From positions 1 through 64,000 of the forward strand of contig CAVQCO010000009.1 in assembly GCA_963711065.1 (NCBI GenBank): a stretch of DNA of 64,000 bases, written 5' to 3'. This DNA comes from Bog-473 sp963711065. Its GTDB lineage: Bacteria > Actinomycetota > Acidimicrobiia > Acidimicrobiales > RAAP-2. Made by a program: the position numbers and the translations under genes. Under the pieces are notes generated by a model, which was given only the letters and a program-made list of their open reading frames with translations, was not told the origin of the DNA and ran no database searches. Of the stretch, positions 18,601 through 26,917 are shown one piece after another (the stretch's first letter is position 1; each line of letters opens with the position of its first letter).

Positions 18601-19808
18601 CTCGAGGCGGGCACGAACCCGTGCTTCTCGGCGATCATGTACCACCCGCACGACTTGGCCGGGTCGTGCCCGAAGATGGTCGAGAAGTTGATCGGGGTCG
18701 CCAACAGCCCGTTGCCGGTGTAGTTGGTGAGATTCCGCAACGCGTGCTCGACGCCTGCCCGCGTGGGGTTGTTGCCCGCGGCCTGGAGCCCCTTGATCAT
18801 GAGGTCCGCGCCGAGCCAGGACTCGTACTGGCTGAACGACGGGAACTGGCTCGACTTGAAGTGCTCGTACTTCTCCAGCGCCGCCTGCATCTGCTCCGTC
18901 CCCGCGTTCGGGAGCTGGAAGGGGCGGAAGGTGGTGTCGAAGTAGCCGCCCTGCACCGTGTTCCAGGCCGGAGAGTTGACGAGGCTCGGTTCGTAGCCGG
19001 TGGGGAAGACCATCACCTTCGGCTTGACTCCGGCGGCGCGCAGCGCCCCGGCCAGCGCGACGTTGGAGTTGTCGTCGAGGCCGGCGTAGAAGGCGTTGCA
19101 GCCCTTCTGCTTGGCCACGAGCGCCGGCGTCGTCATCTCCACTCCGCCGAATTGGAGCGAGGTGTCGAGCACCCCCTCCTTCCCGCCGGCGTGGACGAAC
19201 GAGTCGACCGTGCCGACCGCCGACCGGCTCGAGGACGGCGAGATGCTGTACCCGTACGAGCAGACGACGGTGCCGCCGTGGGAGTGCATGAACGCGCCGA
19301 TCCCGGTGTTGACCGGATAGGCGGGGTTCACGCTGCCGACGTCGGCGGCGAACATGTTCGTGTTGTAGGGCGCCGTGCCCCATTCCGGGCCGTCGAAGAA
19401 CCCGCCGGTGACCGGAATGCCCTGTTGGTTCGGGATCTTGGCCGCCAGGAAGAAGAGCGGGCTCGTCGACACCAGCCCGAACGCCCCCTTCGAGATGGCG
19501 TCCTGGACCGCGGTCGAAATGCCGGTGGGGCTGGTCTGGTCGTCGAGCACGATGCCGCTGAGCTTGTGCCCGTTCACTCCGCCCTCGGCGTTCTGCAGCG
19601 CGATGCGCGCGTTGAAGCCGGCGGGGGCGATGCTGAACTCCGAGGCCCCCTGACCGGTCAGCGAGCTGATCATGGCGATGGTGATCGGCGAGCCCGACGC
19701 GGACGCACTCGCGGTCCCCCCGACGACGCCGGTCACCAAGGCTGCGGGAGCCAGCACGAGCGCCGCGACCCCCACCCTGAACAGATGCCTGCCTACTCGG
19801 TGTTGCAT
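18546..19808 (-). CDS. periplasmic branched-chain-amino-acid-type substrate-binding protein
   Basis: 420 residues. A basic start and hydrophobic segment (VGVAALVLAPAALVTGVVGG) form a Sec signal peptide, cut near an ASASA site; no lipobox Cys is evident. The mature part is a type-1 periplasmic-binding fold (Peripla_BP_6): ITIAMISSLTGQGAS at the N-terminus, then a long bilobal domain. Such proteins feed LIV-type ABC transporters with amino acids, amides or aromatic acids. No permease or ATPase genes are adjacent, so it works with a distant transporter or as an orphan. ATG 19808 is fixed by AAGGA at a proper distance. The 240 bp upstream hold no gene. Confidence 0.88.
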   Translation of the reverse strand: MQHRVGRHLFRVGVAALVLAPAALVTGVVGGTASASASGSPITIAMISSLTGQGASEFSIAPAGFNARIALQNAEGGVNGHKLSGIVLDDQTSPTGISTAVQDAISKGAFGLVSTSPLFFLAAKIPNQQGIPVTGGFFDGPEWGTAPYNTNMFAADVGSVNPAYPVNTGIGAFMHSHGGTVVCSYGYSISPSSSRSAVGTVDSFVHAGGKEGVLDTSLQFGGVEMTTPALVAKQKGCNAFYAGLDDNSNVALAGALRAAGVKPKVMVFPTGYEPSLVNSPAWNTVQGGYFDTTFRPFQLPNAGTEQMQAALEKYEHFKSSQFPSFSQYESWLGADLMIKGLQAAGNNPTRAGVEHALRNLTNYTGNGLLATPINFSTIFGHDPAKSCGWYMIAEKHGFVPASSQPFCGTDLPGTTTVSGG

Positions 19809-20049
19809 TGTTCGTCCTTTCGTCGCGGAAGCCCCAGTGATCCCGTGCCGCAGCGCTCCCCACGCCGGCACGTCAACATCGAGAACCCGTCCCCGATCCC
19901 CAATTGCGTGATGCGTATATAGCAGGGGGTTGCGGGGTCCGTCAGTGCAGGTCGCCCGGATCACGCCGGCCGCCGCGTCCCCGGCACCGTGGCGGTGATC
20001 CCTCTGACCAGGGTGTTCACAGGCCGACCGGCCCCTGGGGCCTACAGAG

Positions 20050-20124
20050 TCGGGCTGCCCGGATTTGAACCGGGGACCTCTGCGTCCCGAACGCAGCGCG
20101 CTAACCAAGCTGCGCCACAGCCCG
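20050..20124 (-). tRNA. tRNA-Pro (anticodon CGG)
   Basis: The acceptor CGGGCTG pairs with CAGCCCG. The anticodon stem CTGCG/CGCAG holds loop TTCGGGA with CGG. The T-arm is CCCGG-TTCAAAT-CCGGG, and the discriminator is A at 20050. Confidence 0.95.
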
Positions 20125-20165
20125 TCCGCCCCCCGGGGGGAGCAGCCAGCCACACTACCGCGGCG

Positions 20166-21122
20166 TCAGCCCGCCGCTTCCCCCGTCCCGTTGGCCGAGG
20201 GGTCCCCGCCGCCGTCCGCGCGCGCGCCCTCTCCCGGCCCGCCGCCGTCGTCGCCGGCGAAGGTCGCCACGACCTGCGCCACCCGTCGCTTGTCCATCTC
20301 GACCACCCGCAGGTCCCAGTCGCCGACCCGCACGTCCTCGCCCTCGGAGGGGATGTGGCCGAAGCGCTCGAAGAGGAGACCGCCCAGGGTGACGTACTCG
20401 CCGTCGGGGATCTCGATGCCCAGCCGCTCGCGCACGTCGTCGACGTTGGTCTGCCCGTCGACCAGCCAGCGGGTGTTGTCGACCCGGACGATGTGGGCCT
20501 CCTCCTCTTCGTCGAACTCGTCGTGGAGGTCACCCACGAGCGGCTCCAGGAGGTCCTTGACGGTGAGGAGGCCGGCGACGCCCCCGTATTCGTCGACCAC
20601 CACCGCTACCGCCCGGCGGTGCTTGCGCATGTCCGCGAGCGCTTCGAGGACCCCGAGCGACTCGGGGACGAGGTACGGCTGGCGCACCTTGCGCGAGATC
20701 TCCAGGGGACTGGGGTCGGTGGCGTCGCGGTCCCTGGCCGTGTCGCCGACCCCACGCGGGCGGGGACCGGTGCCACCCCCGGTCCGGAAGATGTCGTTGA
20801 CGAAGAGGATCCCGATGAGGTCGTCGAGGTCGTCATGGACCACGGGGAAGCAGCTGTGGCCCGAGATCCGCACCGCCTGGGCGATGTCGTCGGCGTGGAC
20901 GGGGATGGTCAGGTAGGTGACGTCGACCCGCGGCGTCATGACCTCACGGACGTCCATGTCCCGCAGGTCGGCGAGCGCCTCGATGATGATCCGCTCCTGC
21001 TCCGAGGCTTCCGCTTCGAGCGTCGACCGCGCGGTCCCGTCGTCGTCGCCCGACGAGCGCCGCCAGGGCCAAAGGGATCGCCTCGTCGGTGGAGGGTCAG
21101 GCGGCTCCCGGCGGTGCGACAC
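20166..21122 (-). CDS. CorC/HlyC-like CBS-pair protein without membrane domain
   Basis: 318 residues. A CBS pair opens with the family hallmark VMTPRVDVTYL, then a second half with VVVDEYGGVAGLLTVKDLLEPLVGD (quoted in parts: VVVDEYGGVAG, LLTVKDLLEPL). A CorC_HlyC domain follows (GEYVTLGGLLFERFGHIP). The DUF21 membrane domain usual in actinobacterial hemolysin-family proteins is missing. It resembles soluble CorC, associated with Mg2+/Co2+ efflux or regulation. GTG 21122 lies 12 bp after the receiver gene stop, so the two are co-transcribed. An acidic Gly-rich tail of 30 residues ends it. Confidence 0.85.
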   Translation of the reverse strand: MSHRREPPDPPPTRRSLWPWRRSSGDDDGTARSTLEAEASEQERIIIEALADLRDMDVREVMTPRVDVTYLTIPVHADDIAQAVRISGHSCFPVVHDDLDDLIGILFVNDIFRTGGGTGPRPRGVGDTARDRDATDPSPLEISRKVRQPYLVPESLGVLEALADMRKHRRAVAVVVDEYGGVAGLLTVKDLLEPLVGDLHDEFDEEEEAHIVRVDNTRWLVDGQTNVDDVRERLGIEIPDGEYVTLGGLLFERFGHIPSEGEDVRVGDWDLRVVEMDKRRVAQVVATFAGDDGGGPGEGARADGGGDPSANGTGEAAG

Positions 21123-21134
21123 TGCGGCGCCGGG

Positions 21135-21590
21135 TCAGGGTGTGGGCCCGGGTCCCACTTGCAGCCGGGGTTCAGGTCCCACCAGCACGGGCACGGGTGT
21201 GAAGGAGTCGTCGTGGAAGGTCCCGTCGTCCACGAGCGCGGCGACGGCCCGGCGGAGGCGGAGCGGGTCGAGCGGCTTGACCAGCCAGCCCTCGGCACCC
21301 GAACGGCGGGCCAGGAAGACGTCGGGTCGGCGGTCCAAGAGCATGAGCACGGGTATGTGGTCCAACGCGTCGTAGGACTCCTGGAGCCGCAGTTCGAGGC
21401 ACACCGCCATGCCGCCCATGTTCCCCATCTGCATGTCGACGATCACGAGGTCCGGCGATTCCTCGGCGACGAACGCAACGACCTCCGGTCCGGACGTGAC
21501 GGCTCGCACCTCGACGTCGGGCCCGCTGATGACCGCCTCGATCTCCCGCCGGAGGGTGGGCGCGTCGCTGGCGACCAGGATGGTCTGCAC
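21135..21590 (-). CDS. stand-alone response-regulator receiver protein
   Basis: About 151 residues, a single receiver domain with a short Pro-rich tail and no output domain. The phosphoryl-acceptor Asp is in LVIVDMQMGNMGG; the conserved Lys is in EGWLVKPLDPL. The first acidic pair is weak: ILVASDAPTL has Asp only once. GTG 21590 is preferred because TAGTGT lies exactly 7 nt upstream, a leaderless arrangement; an in-frame GTG at 21623 gives 11 more residues. It may regulate by protein contact with the CorC-like partner downstream. No histidine kinase is nearby. Confidence 0.82.
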   Translation of the reverse strand: MQTILVASDAPTLRREIEAVISGPDVEVRAVTSGPEVVAFVAEESPDLVIVDMQMGNMGGMAVCLELRLQESYDALDHIPVLMLLDRRPDVFLARRSGAEGWLVKPLDPLRLRRAVAALVDDGTFHDDSFTPVPVLVGPEPRLQVGPGPTP

Positions 21591-21597
21591 CGACGGG

Positions 21598-21603
21598 ACA
21601 CTA
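21598..21603 (-). promoter_or_regulatory. leaderless -10 element of the receiver gene
   Basis: On the minus strand TAGTGT ends exactly 7 nt before GTG 21590, with no Shine-Dalgarno between. It decides the start in favour of 21590. Confidence 0.5.
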
Positions 21604-21644
21604 TCGGACCCGCGTCGAGGCACCGAAACCCGCGCCGTTCCCGA

Positions 21645-22712
21645 TCAGGCGAACAAGTGGTCCGCGGCGCGGCGCAGGCCTTCGAGCTCGTGCACGTCCT
21701 GTCCGAAGAGCGGGATCCGGCCCACGGGTGCGGGCGCGACCCGTGCGGCCAGGCCGGCGAAGGACTCGTCCTCCCGGGCCGCCGCCGCGTTGAGCTCGCC
21801 CAGGTTCTCCTCCAGGGCCTCGAGCCCGGGCACCTGCCGCGCCGCGCGGTCGTCGCCCGCCCCGAAGGAGGGCGCGATCCGGTTGACGACCAGTGCCGCC
21901 ACCGCCACGTCGCGCTCGGCCAGCTTCTCGGCGAAGTAGCCCGCCTCCGCGACCGCGTCGGGCCGGGCCGACGTCACGAGCACGTAGGCCGTCGCCGGAT
22001 CGGCGAGCAGCTCGTGGACGGCGCTGGCCCGGCTGCGGAACCCGTCCTCCATGCCCTCGAAGGCCTGGAAGAACGACACGGCGTCCTGCACGATCTCCGC
22101 CCCGGCCACCTTGGCGATGGTGCGCAGCAGCGCCTGCGCCGCCACGCCGATGGCCCGCAGGGACATGCGGGTCGGAACCAGGAGCGCGCGGAACAGGCGG
22201 TTCTCGAGGAATCGGGTGAGGCGGCGGGGCGCATCGAGGAGGTCGAGCGCGTTGCGCGTCGGTGGCGTGTCGACGACGACGACGTCGAACTCGTTGGAGT
22301 GGACGAGCTCGTAGAGCTTCTCCATCGCCATGTACTCCTGGGTCCCCGACAGCGAGCTGGCCAGGTTCTGGTAGATGCGGTTGGAGAGGATGGACTCCGC
22401 CTGCTCGGAGGTGCGGGCATAGCGCTCGACCAGGTCGTCGAAGGTGCCCTTCGAGTCGAGCATCAGGGCGTGGAGGCGGCCCGGCCAGTCGCCCGCCACT
22501 TCCGTGGGCGTGTTGGGGAGCGACTGCACGCCCAGCGCGTCGGCCAGGCGGCGCGCCGGGTCCACGGTCACCACGCAGGAGCGACGGCCGGCCCGGGCGG
22601 CGGCCAGGGCGAACGTGGCCGACACGGTCGTCTTGCCCACGCCACCGGACCCGCAGCACACGATGACCGAACGGTCGGCCACCAGCCCCGGCAGGGTCGT
22701 CGACGGGCTCAC
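21645..22712 (-). CDS. ArsA/Get3-like ATPase, second member of a pair
   Basis: 355 residues. A deviant Walker A GSGGVGKTT is near residue 21-29, the switch-like VTVDPARRLADALG follows, and the A-type VVVDTPPTRNALDLLD block holds switch II. This is the ArsA/Get3 lineage of SIMIBI ATPases, which work as dimers. It overlaps the first ATPase by 4 bp (ATGA), so the two proteins probably form a heterodimer. The mycobacterial homologues are the Rv3679-Rv3680 pair, called BagA/BagB, tied to metabolism and stress rather than arsenic. No ArsB or arsenic gene is nearby. Confidence 0.87.
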   Translation of the reverse strand: MSPSTTLPGLVADRSVIVCCGSGGVGKTTVSATFALAAARAGRRSCVVTVDPARRLADALGVQSLPNTPTEVAGDWPGRLHALMLDSKGTFDDLVERYARTSEQAESILSNRIYQNLASSLSGTQEYMAMEKLYELVHSNEFDVVVVDTPPTRNALDLLDAPRRLTRFLENRLFRALLVPTRMSLRAIGVAAQALLRTIAKVAGAEIVQDAVSFFQAFEGMEDGFRSRASAVHELLADPATAYVLVTSARPDAVAEAGYFAEKLAERDVAVAALVVNRIAPSFGAGDDRAARQVPGLEALEENLGELNAAAAREDESFAGLAARVAPAPVGRIPLFGQDVHELEGLRRAADHLFA

Positions 22713-23668
22713 CGCGCGCCCTCGGCGACCAGTCCGCTCACCGCGCCCGCCAACGCGTCGGCCAGCTGCTGCGTCTCGGCGGGGCCGATGGAGGCGCAGT
22801 CGAGCGCCGGCACCAGCAGCTGGGGCAGCGGCAGCTCGCGGTGGAGGCGCTCCACCTGCTCGGCCGAGACGGCGTGGCGGGCCAGGCGGAAGAGCCGGGC
22901 CTCCTCGAGGGCGGCGAGGTGGCCCCGTCCGACGCTGTCACCCACCCCCGCGGCGGCGGCCACGTCCGTGGCCGGGCGGTCCAGCCCGACCGGCTCGGGG
23001 TCGCAGGCGTTCACGATCACGGGCCCGAGCTGGACGCCCGCCTTGTCCTCGAGGGTGTAGGCCGACTCGATCGTCTCGGAGACCGGGAGCTCCTCGGGCA
23101 CGGTGACGAGGAGCACGCGGCACCGGGTCGGATCGCTGAGGAGGTCGACCACGTCCTGGGCCTGGGTCCGCAGCGGCCCGCCCCGGGCGGCGTTGACGAG
23201 CCCGCTGGCCGAGGTCAGGAACGTGATGGCGTGCCCGGTCGCCGGGGCGTCCACCACGATCAGGTCGGCCAGGGCCTCGCGCTCGAGCTGCTTCACCTTG
23301 CCCAGGACCAGGACGTCGCGGATGCCGGGGATGGCGGTCGAGACGACGTCGAGGAGCCCCGAGTGCGCCAGCCGCTTGGAGACGCGCCGCAGGCCGTGGT
23401 CCTCGAGGTACTCCATGAGCGCGTCGTCGGGTGTCAGCCGCCGGGCCCTGATGGCGGGTGCCAGCAACGCCTCGTCGTAGCCGAGGTCCTCGCGCTCCCC
23501 GAAGGCGGCGGCGATGCCCGATTTGCCCTCGAGCTCGACGATGAGGACCGACTTGCCGGCGTCGGCCGCCATGCGGGCCAGCGCCGCGCTCATGGTCGTC
23601 TTGCCCACGCCACCCTTCCCGGCGACGACGAGGACGTGGCTCTGTGCGCAGAAGGTACCCACGTCCAT
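22709..23668 (-). CDS. ArsA/Get3-like ATPase, first member of a pair
   Basis: 319 residues. The deviant Walker A is GKGGVGKTT at residue 18-26; its first Lys is the intermolecular 'signature' lysine. VELEGKSGIAAAFG and LIVVDAPATGHAITFL are the switch regions. It probably pairs with the overlapping downstream gene. It is divergent from the WhiB gene with a 140-bp promoter region between. In mycobacteria the equivalent pair also neighbours a WhiB gene (whiB4), which supports a conserved functional link. ATG 23668 has no clear Shine-Dalgarno; TACGCT lies 9 nt upstream. Confidence 0.87.
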   Translation of the reverse strand: MDVGTFCAQSHVLVVAGKGGVGKTTMSAALARMAADAGKSVLIVELEGKSGIAAAFGEREDLGYDEALLAPAIRARRLTPDDALMEYLEDHGLRRVSKRLAHSGLLDVVSTAIPGIRDVLVLGKVKQLEREALADLIVVDAPATGHAITFLTSASGLVNAARGGPLRTQAQDVVDLLSDPTRCRVLLVTVPEELPVSETIESAYTLEDKAGVQLGPVIVNACDPEPVGLDRPATDVAAAAGVGDSVGRGHLAALEEARLFRLARHAVSAEQVERLHRELPLPQLLVPALDCASIGPAETQQLADALAGAVSGLVAEGAR

Positions 23669-23738
23669 GCTGGGGCGAGCGTACTTGCCGGGCCCGCCGG
23701 GCAGATCGATCAGCCTTCAAAGATCCTGGTCAAGACCC

Positions 23739-23768
23739 TTGAACGGCGACCAACCCCGGCGATAGTTT
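23739..23768 (+). promoter_or_regulatory. probable whiB promoter
   Basis: TTGAAC (23739-23744) and TAGTTT (23763-23768) are spaced 18 nt apart. The second ends 40 nt before ATG 23809. This is the best sigma-70-type pair in the divergent gap. Confidence 0.45.
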
Positions 23769-23808
23769 GAGCCCAGAGGGGTTCTGAGGTGCCCTATCGG
23801 GGGGTTTC

Positions 23809-24066
23809 ATGCGCCAGGGATCAGAGATGTGGCAGTTGAAGGCAGCGTGCCGGGGGCCGCAGGCTGCGGTGTTCTTCCCTCCGTCCCACGCCGAACGCAA
23901 GGAAGAGAAGGCCTCGCGTGAGGTCCGCGCCAAGGCGATCTGCGACCAGTGCCACGTGCGGGGCGAGTGCCTGGACTACGCGATCAGGATCCGCGAGCCC
24001 CACGGCATCTGGGGCGGCATGAACGAGGTCGAGCGCAAGCTGATGCTCGACCGCCGGGCCAGCTGA
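23809..24066 (+). CDS. WhiB-family iron-sulfur regulator
   Basis: 85 residues. Four Cys occur as C-x29-C-x2-C-x5-C (AACRG, then ICDQCHVRGEC), the ligands of the Wbl [4Fe-4S] cluster. GIWGG is the beta-turn that binds the principal sigma factor, and basic residues follow. Wbl proteins bind sigma region 4 and adjust transcription in response to O2 or NO. ATG 23809 is used; an in-frame ATG at 23827 would give MWQLKAACRG and is equally plausible. It is divergent from the ArsA pair, a neighbourhood also seen for mycobacterial whiB4. Confidence 0.92.
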   Translation: MRQGSEMWQLKAACRGPQAAVFFPPSHAERKEEKASREVRAKAICDQCHVRGECLDYAIRIREPHGIWGGMNEVERKLMLDRRAS

Positions 24067-24093
24067 CCCGGGCGGCCCCGGCGCCTGCGGGCG

Positions 24094-24993
24094 TCACTGC
24101 GTCGGCGCGGCCCTGAGCGTCTGATCCGCCGCCAGCACACCCCTGCTCTGGCACACCCTGCCGGGCTTGTCCCCGTCGACCGCGCAGATGGCCGCGGTGA
24201 TCTCGTTGGCCGCGCTCACCACGGCCTGGGTCAGGGGAGCGGTCGGGCTGGTCAGGTCGCCGGCGATCTGGTCCTGGGAGACGCCGTCCAGGACGGCGGG
24301 CGAGAAGCTGGCCCCGTCGAGGACATAGCGGTTGGCGGCGTCGATGAGGGGGAAGGTCGTCGCGCTCGTCCCGTAGGAGGCGATCGCTGCCGACTGGCGG
24401 GCGTCGGGGCGTTCGAGGCTGAGGTACCCGGCCCCCGTCGGGTTCAGCCCGCTGTAGCGCTCCACCGACTCGAGGATCACGTACCGGCTCGTGTAGGAGA
24501 CCTTCCAGAAGGTGAAGGTCGAGAGGTTGGAGAACGCGGTCGTCGGGCTCGACTGCATCAGCCCCAGCTGGTTGAAGGTCCCGAAGCGTGAGAGCGCGAG
24601 GATCAGCGGCCAGCGCTCGGCGGCTGCGTAGGGTGCGAACTCGGCGCCGTAGAAGAAGACGACCGGTAGCGGCGGGCCCCCGTTCACGGTGGCCAGCCAG
24701 GCCGGCGTCGACCCCCCGGCGGGGTGCAGCGGCGTGACCGGGATGACCGGCGAGCCGACGCCGACCGCGTCGTACACGGAGGCCGGCACCGCGGCCAGCG
24801 TCGAGACGAGCGAGGACGGCGCCGGGCTGAACGTCTCCACCGTCGAGGAGCTGCCCGGTCCCGCGTTGTCCCGCACGATGACGAGTGCGCCGAGCAGGAC
24901 GATGGCCACGATGATCAGTCCGAGCGCCAGGTAGCGACGCGGCAGCTGGCGCAGGCCGGACACCGGGGCGGGCTCGGAGGCGGTCTGGCTCAT
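24094..24993 (-). CDS. DUF929-family membrane-anchored protein
   Basis: 299 residues. A cytoplasmic leader ends in one membrane helix (YLALGLIIVAIVLLGALVIV, residues about 22-42). An extracytoplasmic domain follows with PVVFFYGAEFAPYAAAERWPL, which reads like a thioredoxin-fold entry: the position of the CxxC motif is occupied by AEFAPYAA without Cys. The domain matches DUF929, a thioredoxin-like family of unknown function. With no redox Cys, a structural or binding role is likely. ATG 24993 is chosen; the frame continues upstream, but the helix would then be too far in. It is divergent from the Nudix gene by 74 bp. Confidence 0.7.
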   Translation of the reverse strand: MSQTASEPAPVSGLRQLPRRYLALGLIIVAIVLLGALVIVRDNAGPGSSSTVETFSPAPSSLVSTLAAVPASVYDAVGVGSPVIPVTPLHPAGGSTPAWLATVNGGPPLPVVFFYGAEFAPYAAAERWPLILALSRFGTFNQLGLMQSSPTTAFSNLSTFTFWKVSYTSRYVILESVERYSGLNPTGAGYLSLERPDARQSAAIASYGTSATTFPLIDAANRYVLDGASFSPAVLDGVSQDQIAGDLTSPTAPLTQAVVSAANEITAAICAVDGDKPGRVCQSRGVLAADQTLRAAPTQ

Positions 24994-25054
24994 GAGTTCG
25001 GTCAGGATAGCCAAGGGGTGCCGCCGCCCCGGGGGCGCCGCCCGCTGCTGCCGG

Positions 25055-25060
25055 TACCCT
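25055..25060 (+). promoter_or_regulatory. leaderless -10 element of the Nudix/MBL operon
   Basis: TACCCT ends exactly 7 nt before GTG 25068. No Shine-Dalgarno lies between. Confidence 0.5.
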
Positions 25061-25067
25061 CTGCGGC

Positions 25068-26021
25068 GTGCCTCCATCGGCTGTGCCGCCCCACCTCGAG
25101 ATCCGGCCCGCCGCCACCGTCATGCTCGTCCGCGACGCGCCGGCGGGCCCGGGCGGGTCCTCCCTCGAGGTGCTGATGGTGCGGCGCAACCTGCGCTCGG
25201 ACTTCGTCGGCGGGGCGTACGTGTTCCCCGGTGGGGCCGTCGACCCGCACGACGGAGGCGCAGAGGCCGAGGCGCTCTCGGTGGGGCGCAGCGACGCCGA
25301 GGCCAGCACGCTGCTGGGCGTGGACGCCGGGGGCCTGGCCTACTGGGTGGCCGTGGTGCGCGAGACCTTCGAGGAGGCGGGGCTCCTGCTGGCCCGGCGC
25401 GACGACGGCCCGGACCTCCTGGCCGGCGACCCGGAGGAGGAGGCCCGCTTCGCCTCGGCCCGGGTCGCCGTCAACGACGGCTCCCTCCGCTTCCTCGACC
25501 TGTGCCGGGCCGAGCGGCTCCAGCTCGCCGTGGCCGACATCCACTACTTCGCGCACTGGATCACGCCTCGCGGCGCGCCGCGGCGCTACGACACCCGCTT
25601 CTTCGTGGCCGCCGCGCCGTCCGGCCAGATCGCGGCGCACGACGCCGGCGAGACGATCGCCGAGGTGTGGATCTCGCCCCACCGTGCGCTCGAACGCCAC
25701 CGGGCCGGCGAGATCGAGATCATCTTCCCCACCATCCGCAACCTCCAGGCCATCGGGCGCTTCGCCACCAGCACCGAGTTGCTCGAGGCCGCGGCGCGGG
25801 CGTCGAGCGCGGTGCCGACGATCGAGCCCCGCGTGGTGCCCGACGGCAACGGCATGCGCATCGTGCTCCCCGGTGACCCCGCCTACGAGCGGCCCGCCGT
25901 CCCGGACCCCGACGACGGCGGAGCCCGCGGCGACTTCAACGCGGCGGTGCGCGCCGTGTCCATGCAGGCGAACGTCGAGGGGCCCGACGGCGCACCCGGC
26001 CCCCGCCCGAGCCGCACGTGA
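25068..26021 (+). CDS. large Nudix hydrolase (NUDT19/CoA-diphosphatase-like)
   Basis: 317 residues. The N-terminal strand (ATVMLVRD) and FPGGAVDPHD open the Nudix fold. A long insertion separates this from the catalytic helix VVRETFEEAGLLLAR, as in NUDT19-type enzymes, which hydrolyse CoA and acyl-CoA to 3',5'-ADP and phosphopantetheine. A FPTIRNLQAIGRF block near the C-terminus is also family-typical. The C-terminal 60 residues are Pro/Asp-rich and probably flexible. It overlaps the metallo-beta-lactamase gene by 4 bp (GTGA), so the two are coupled. The CoA-type substrate is inference from domain layout. Confidence 0.82.
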   Translation: MPPSAVPPHLEIRPAATVMLVRDAPAGPGGSSLEVLMVRRNLRSDFVGGAYVFPGGAVDPHDGGAEAEALSVGRSDAEASTLLGVDAGGLAYWVAVVRETFEEAGLLLARRDDGPDLLAGDPEEEARFASARVAVNDGSLRFLDLCRAERLQLAVADIHYFAHWITPRGAPRRYDTRFFVAAAPSGQIAAHDAGETIAEVWISPHRALERHRAGEIEIIFPTIRNLQAIGRFATSTELLEAAARASSAVPTIEPRVVPDGNGMRIVLPGDPAYERPAVPDPDDGGARGDFNAAVRAVSMQANVEGPDGAPGPRPSRT

Positions 26022-26917
26022 TCCCGCCGGTGCCGGACTTCGGCGTCGGCCCCACCCCCGGGCCGGGCCGGGCCGACGAGGTGGCACCGGGCATCCTGCG
26101 GCTCACCGCTCCCAACCCCGGCCTCATGACGGGGCCGGGCACCAACACCTACCTGGTCGGGCGCGCCGGCCCCGTCGTGGTCGACCCGGGCCCGGCCGAC
26201 GAGACCCACACGGCGGCCATCGTGGCCGCCGCCGCGCCCCTCGGGCCGGTCCGGTCCATCGTCGTCACCCACACCCACGTCGACCACGCGCCGGGCGCCG
26301 CCGCCCTGGCGGCCGCCACCGGCGCGCCGGTGGTCGGCTTCGGCCCCGCCGAGGCGTTCGCGCCCGACCAGCGCGTCGGCGAGGGGTGGTCGCTGCGCTG
26401 CCCGGGGCCGGGACCCGGCGGCGTGCTCACCCTGCGCGCCCTGCACACCCCGGGCCACGCGTCGGACCACCTGTGCTGGCTCGTCGAGGAGCACGCCCTG
26501 CTCCTCACGGGCGACCACGTGATGCACGGCTCGACCGTCGTCATCCGCCCGCCGGACGGGGACCTGCACCAGTACCTGGCCAGCCTGGCAAGGGTGCGCG
26601 ACGCCGATCCGCCCGTCGCGTTGCTGGCGCCCGGCCACGGCCGCCTGATGGACCACGTGCCCGAGGTGGTCGACGCGCTCATCGCGCACCGGCTGGCGCG
26701 CCACGAGCGCACCGCGGCGGCACTGGCCCGGCAGGGCGACGCCACCGTCGACGAGTTGCTGGCCGAGGTCTACGGCGACGTCACCGAGCGGCAGCTGCCG
26801 GTGGCCCGCTTCTCGCTGTGGGCCCACCTGCGCGCGCTCGGTCAGGAGGGCCGGGCCACCCCGGCCGACACCGCCGTGGGCGGGGACGACATCGAGAGCC
26901 GCTGGGCCGCGGCCTGA
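26018..26917 (+). CDS. metallo-beta-lactamase-fold hydrolase (LACTB2/glyoxalase II-like)
   Basis: 299 residues. Zinc motifs are in order: THTHVDHAPG (HxHxDH), TPGHASDH, LLTGDHVMHG and LLAPGHGR. A winged-helix C-terminal domain (residues about 225-285) is typical for LACTB2-like hydrolases, some of which are RNases and others thioesterases. It is translated from GTG 26018, overlapping the Nudix gene. The pair could process CoA thioesters, but that is inference only. It abuts the convergent mrp gene with no gap. Confidence 0.85.
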   Translation: MIPPVPDFGVGPTPGPGRADEVAPGILRLTAPNPGLMTGPGTNTYLVGRAGPVVVDPGPADETHTAAIVAAAAPLGPVRSIVVTHTHVDHAPGAAALAAATGAPVVGFGPAEAFAPDQRVGEGWSLRCPGPGPGGVLTLRALHTPGHASDHLCWLVEEHALLLTGDHVMHGSTVVIRPPDGDLHQYLASLARVRDADPPVALLAPGHGRLMDHVPEVVDALIAHRLARHERTAAALARQGDATVDELLAEVYGDVTERQLPVARFSLWAHLRALGQEGRATPADTAVGGDDIESRWAAA

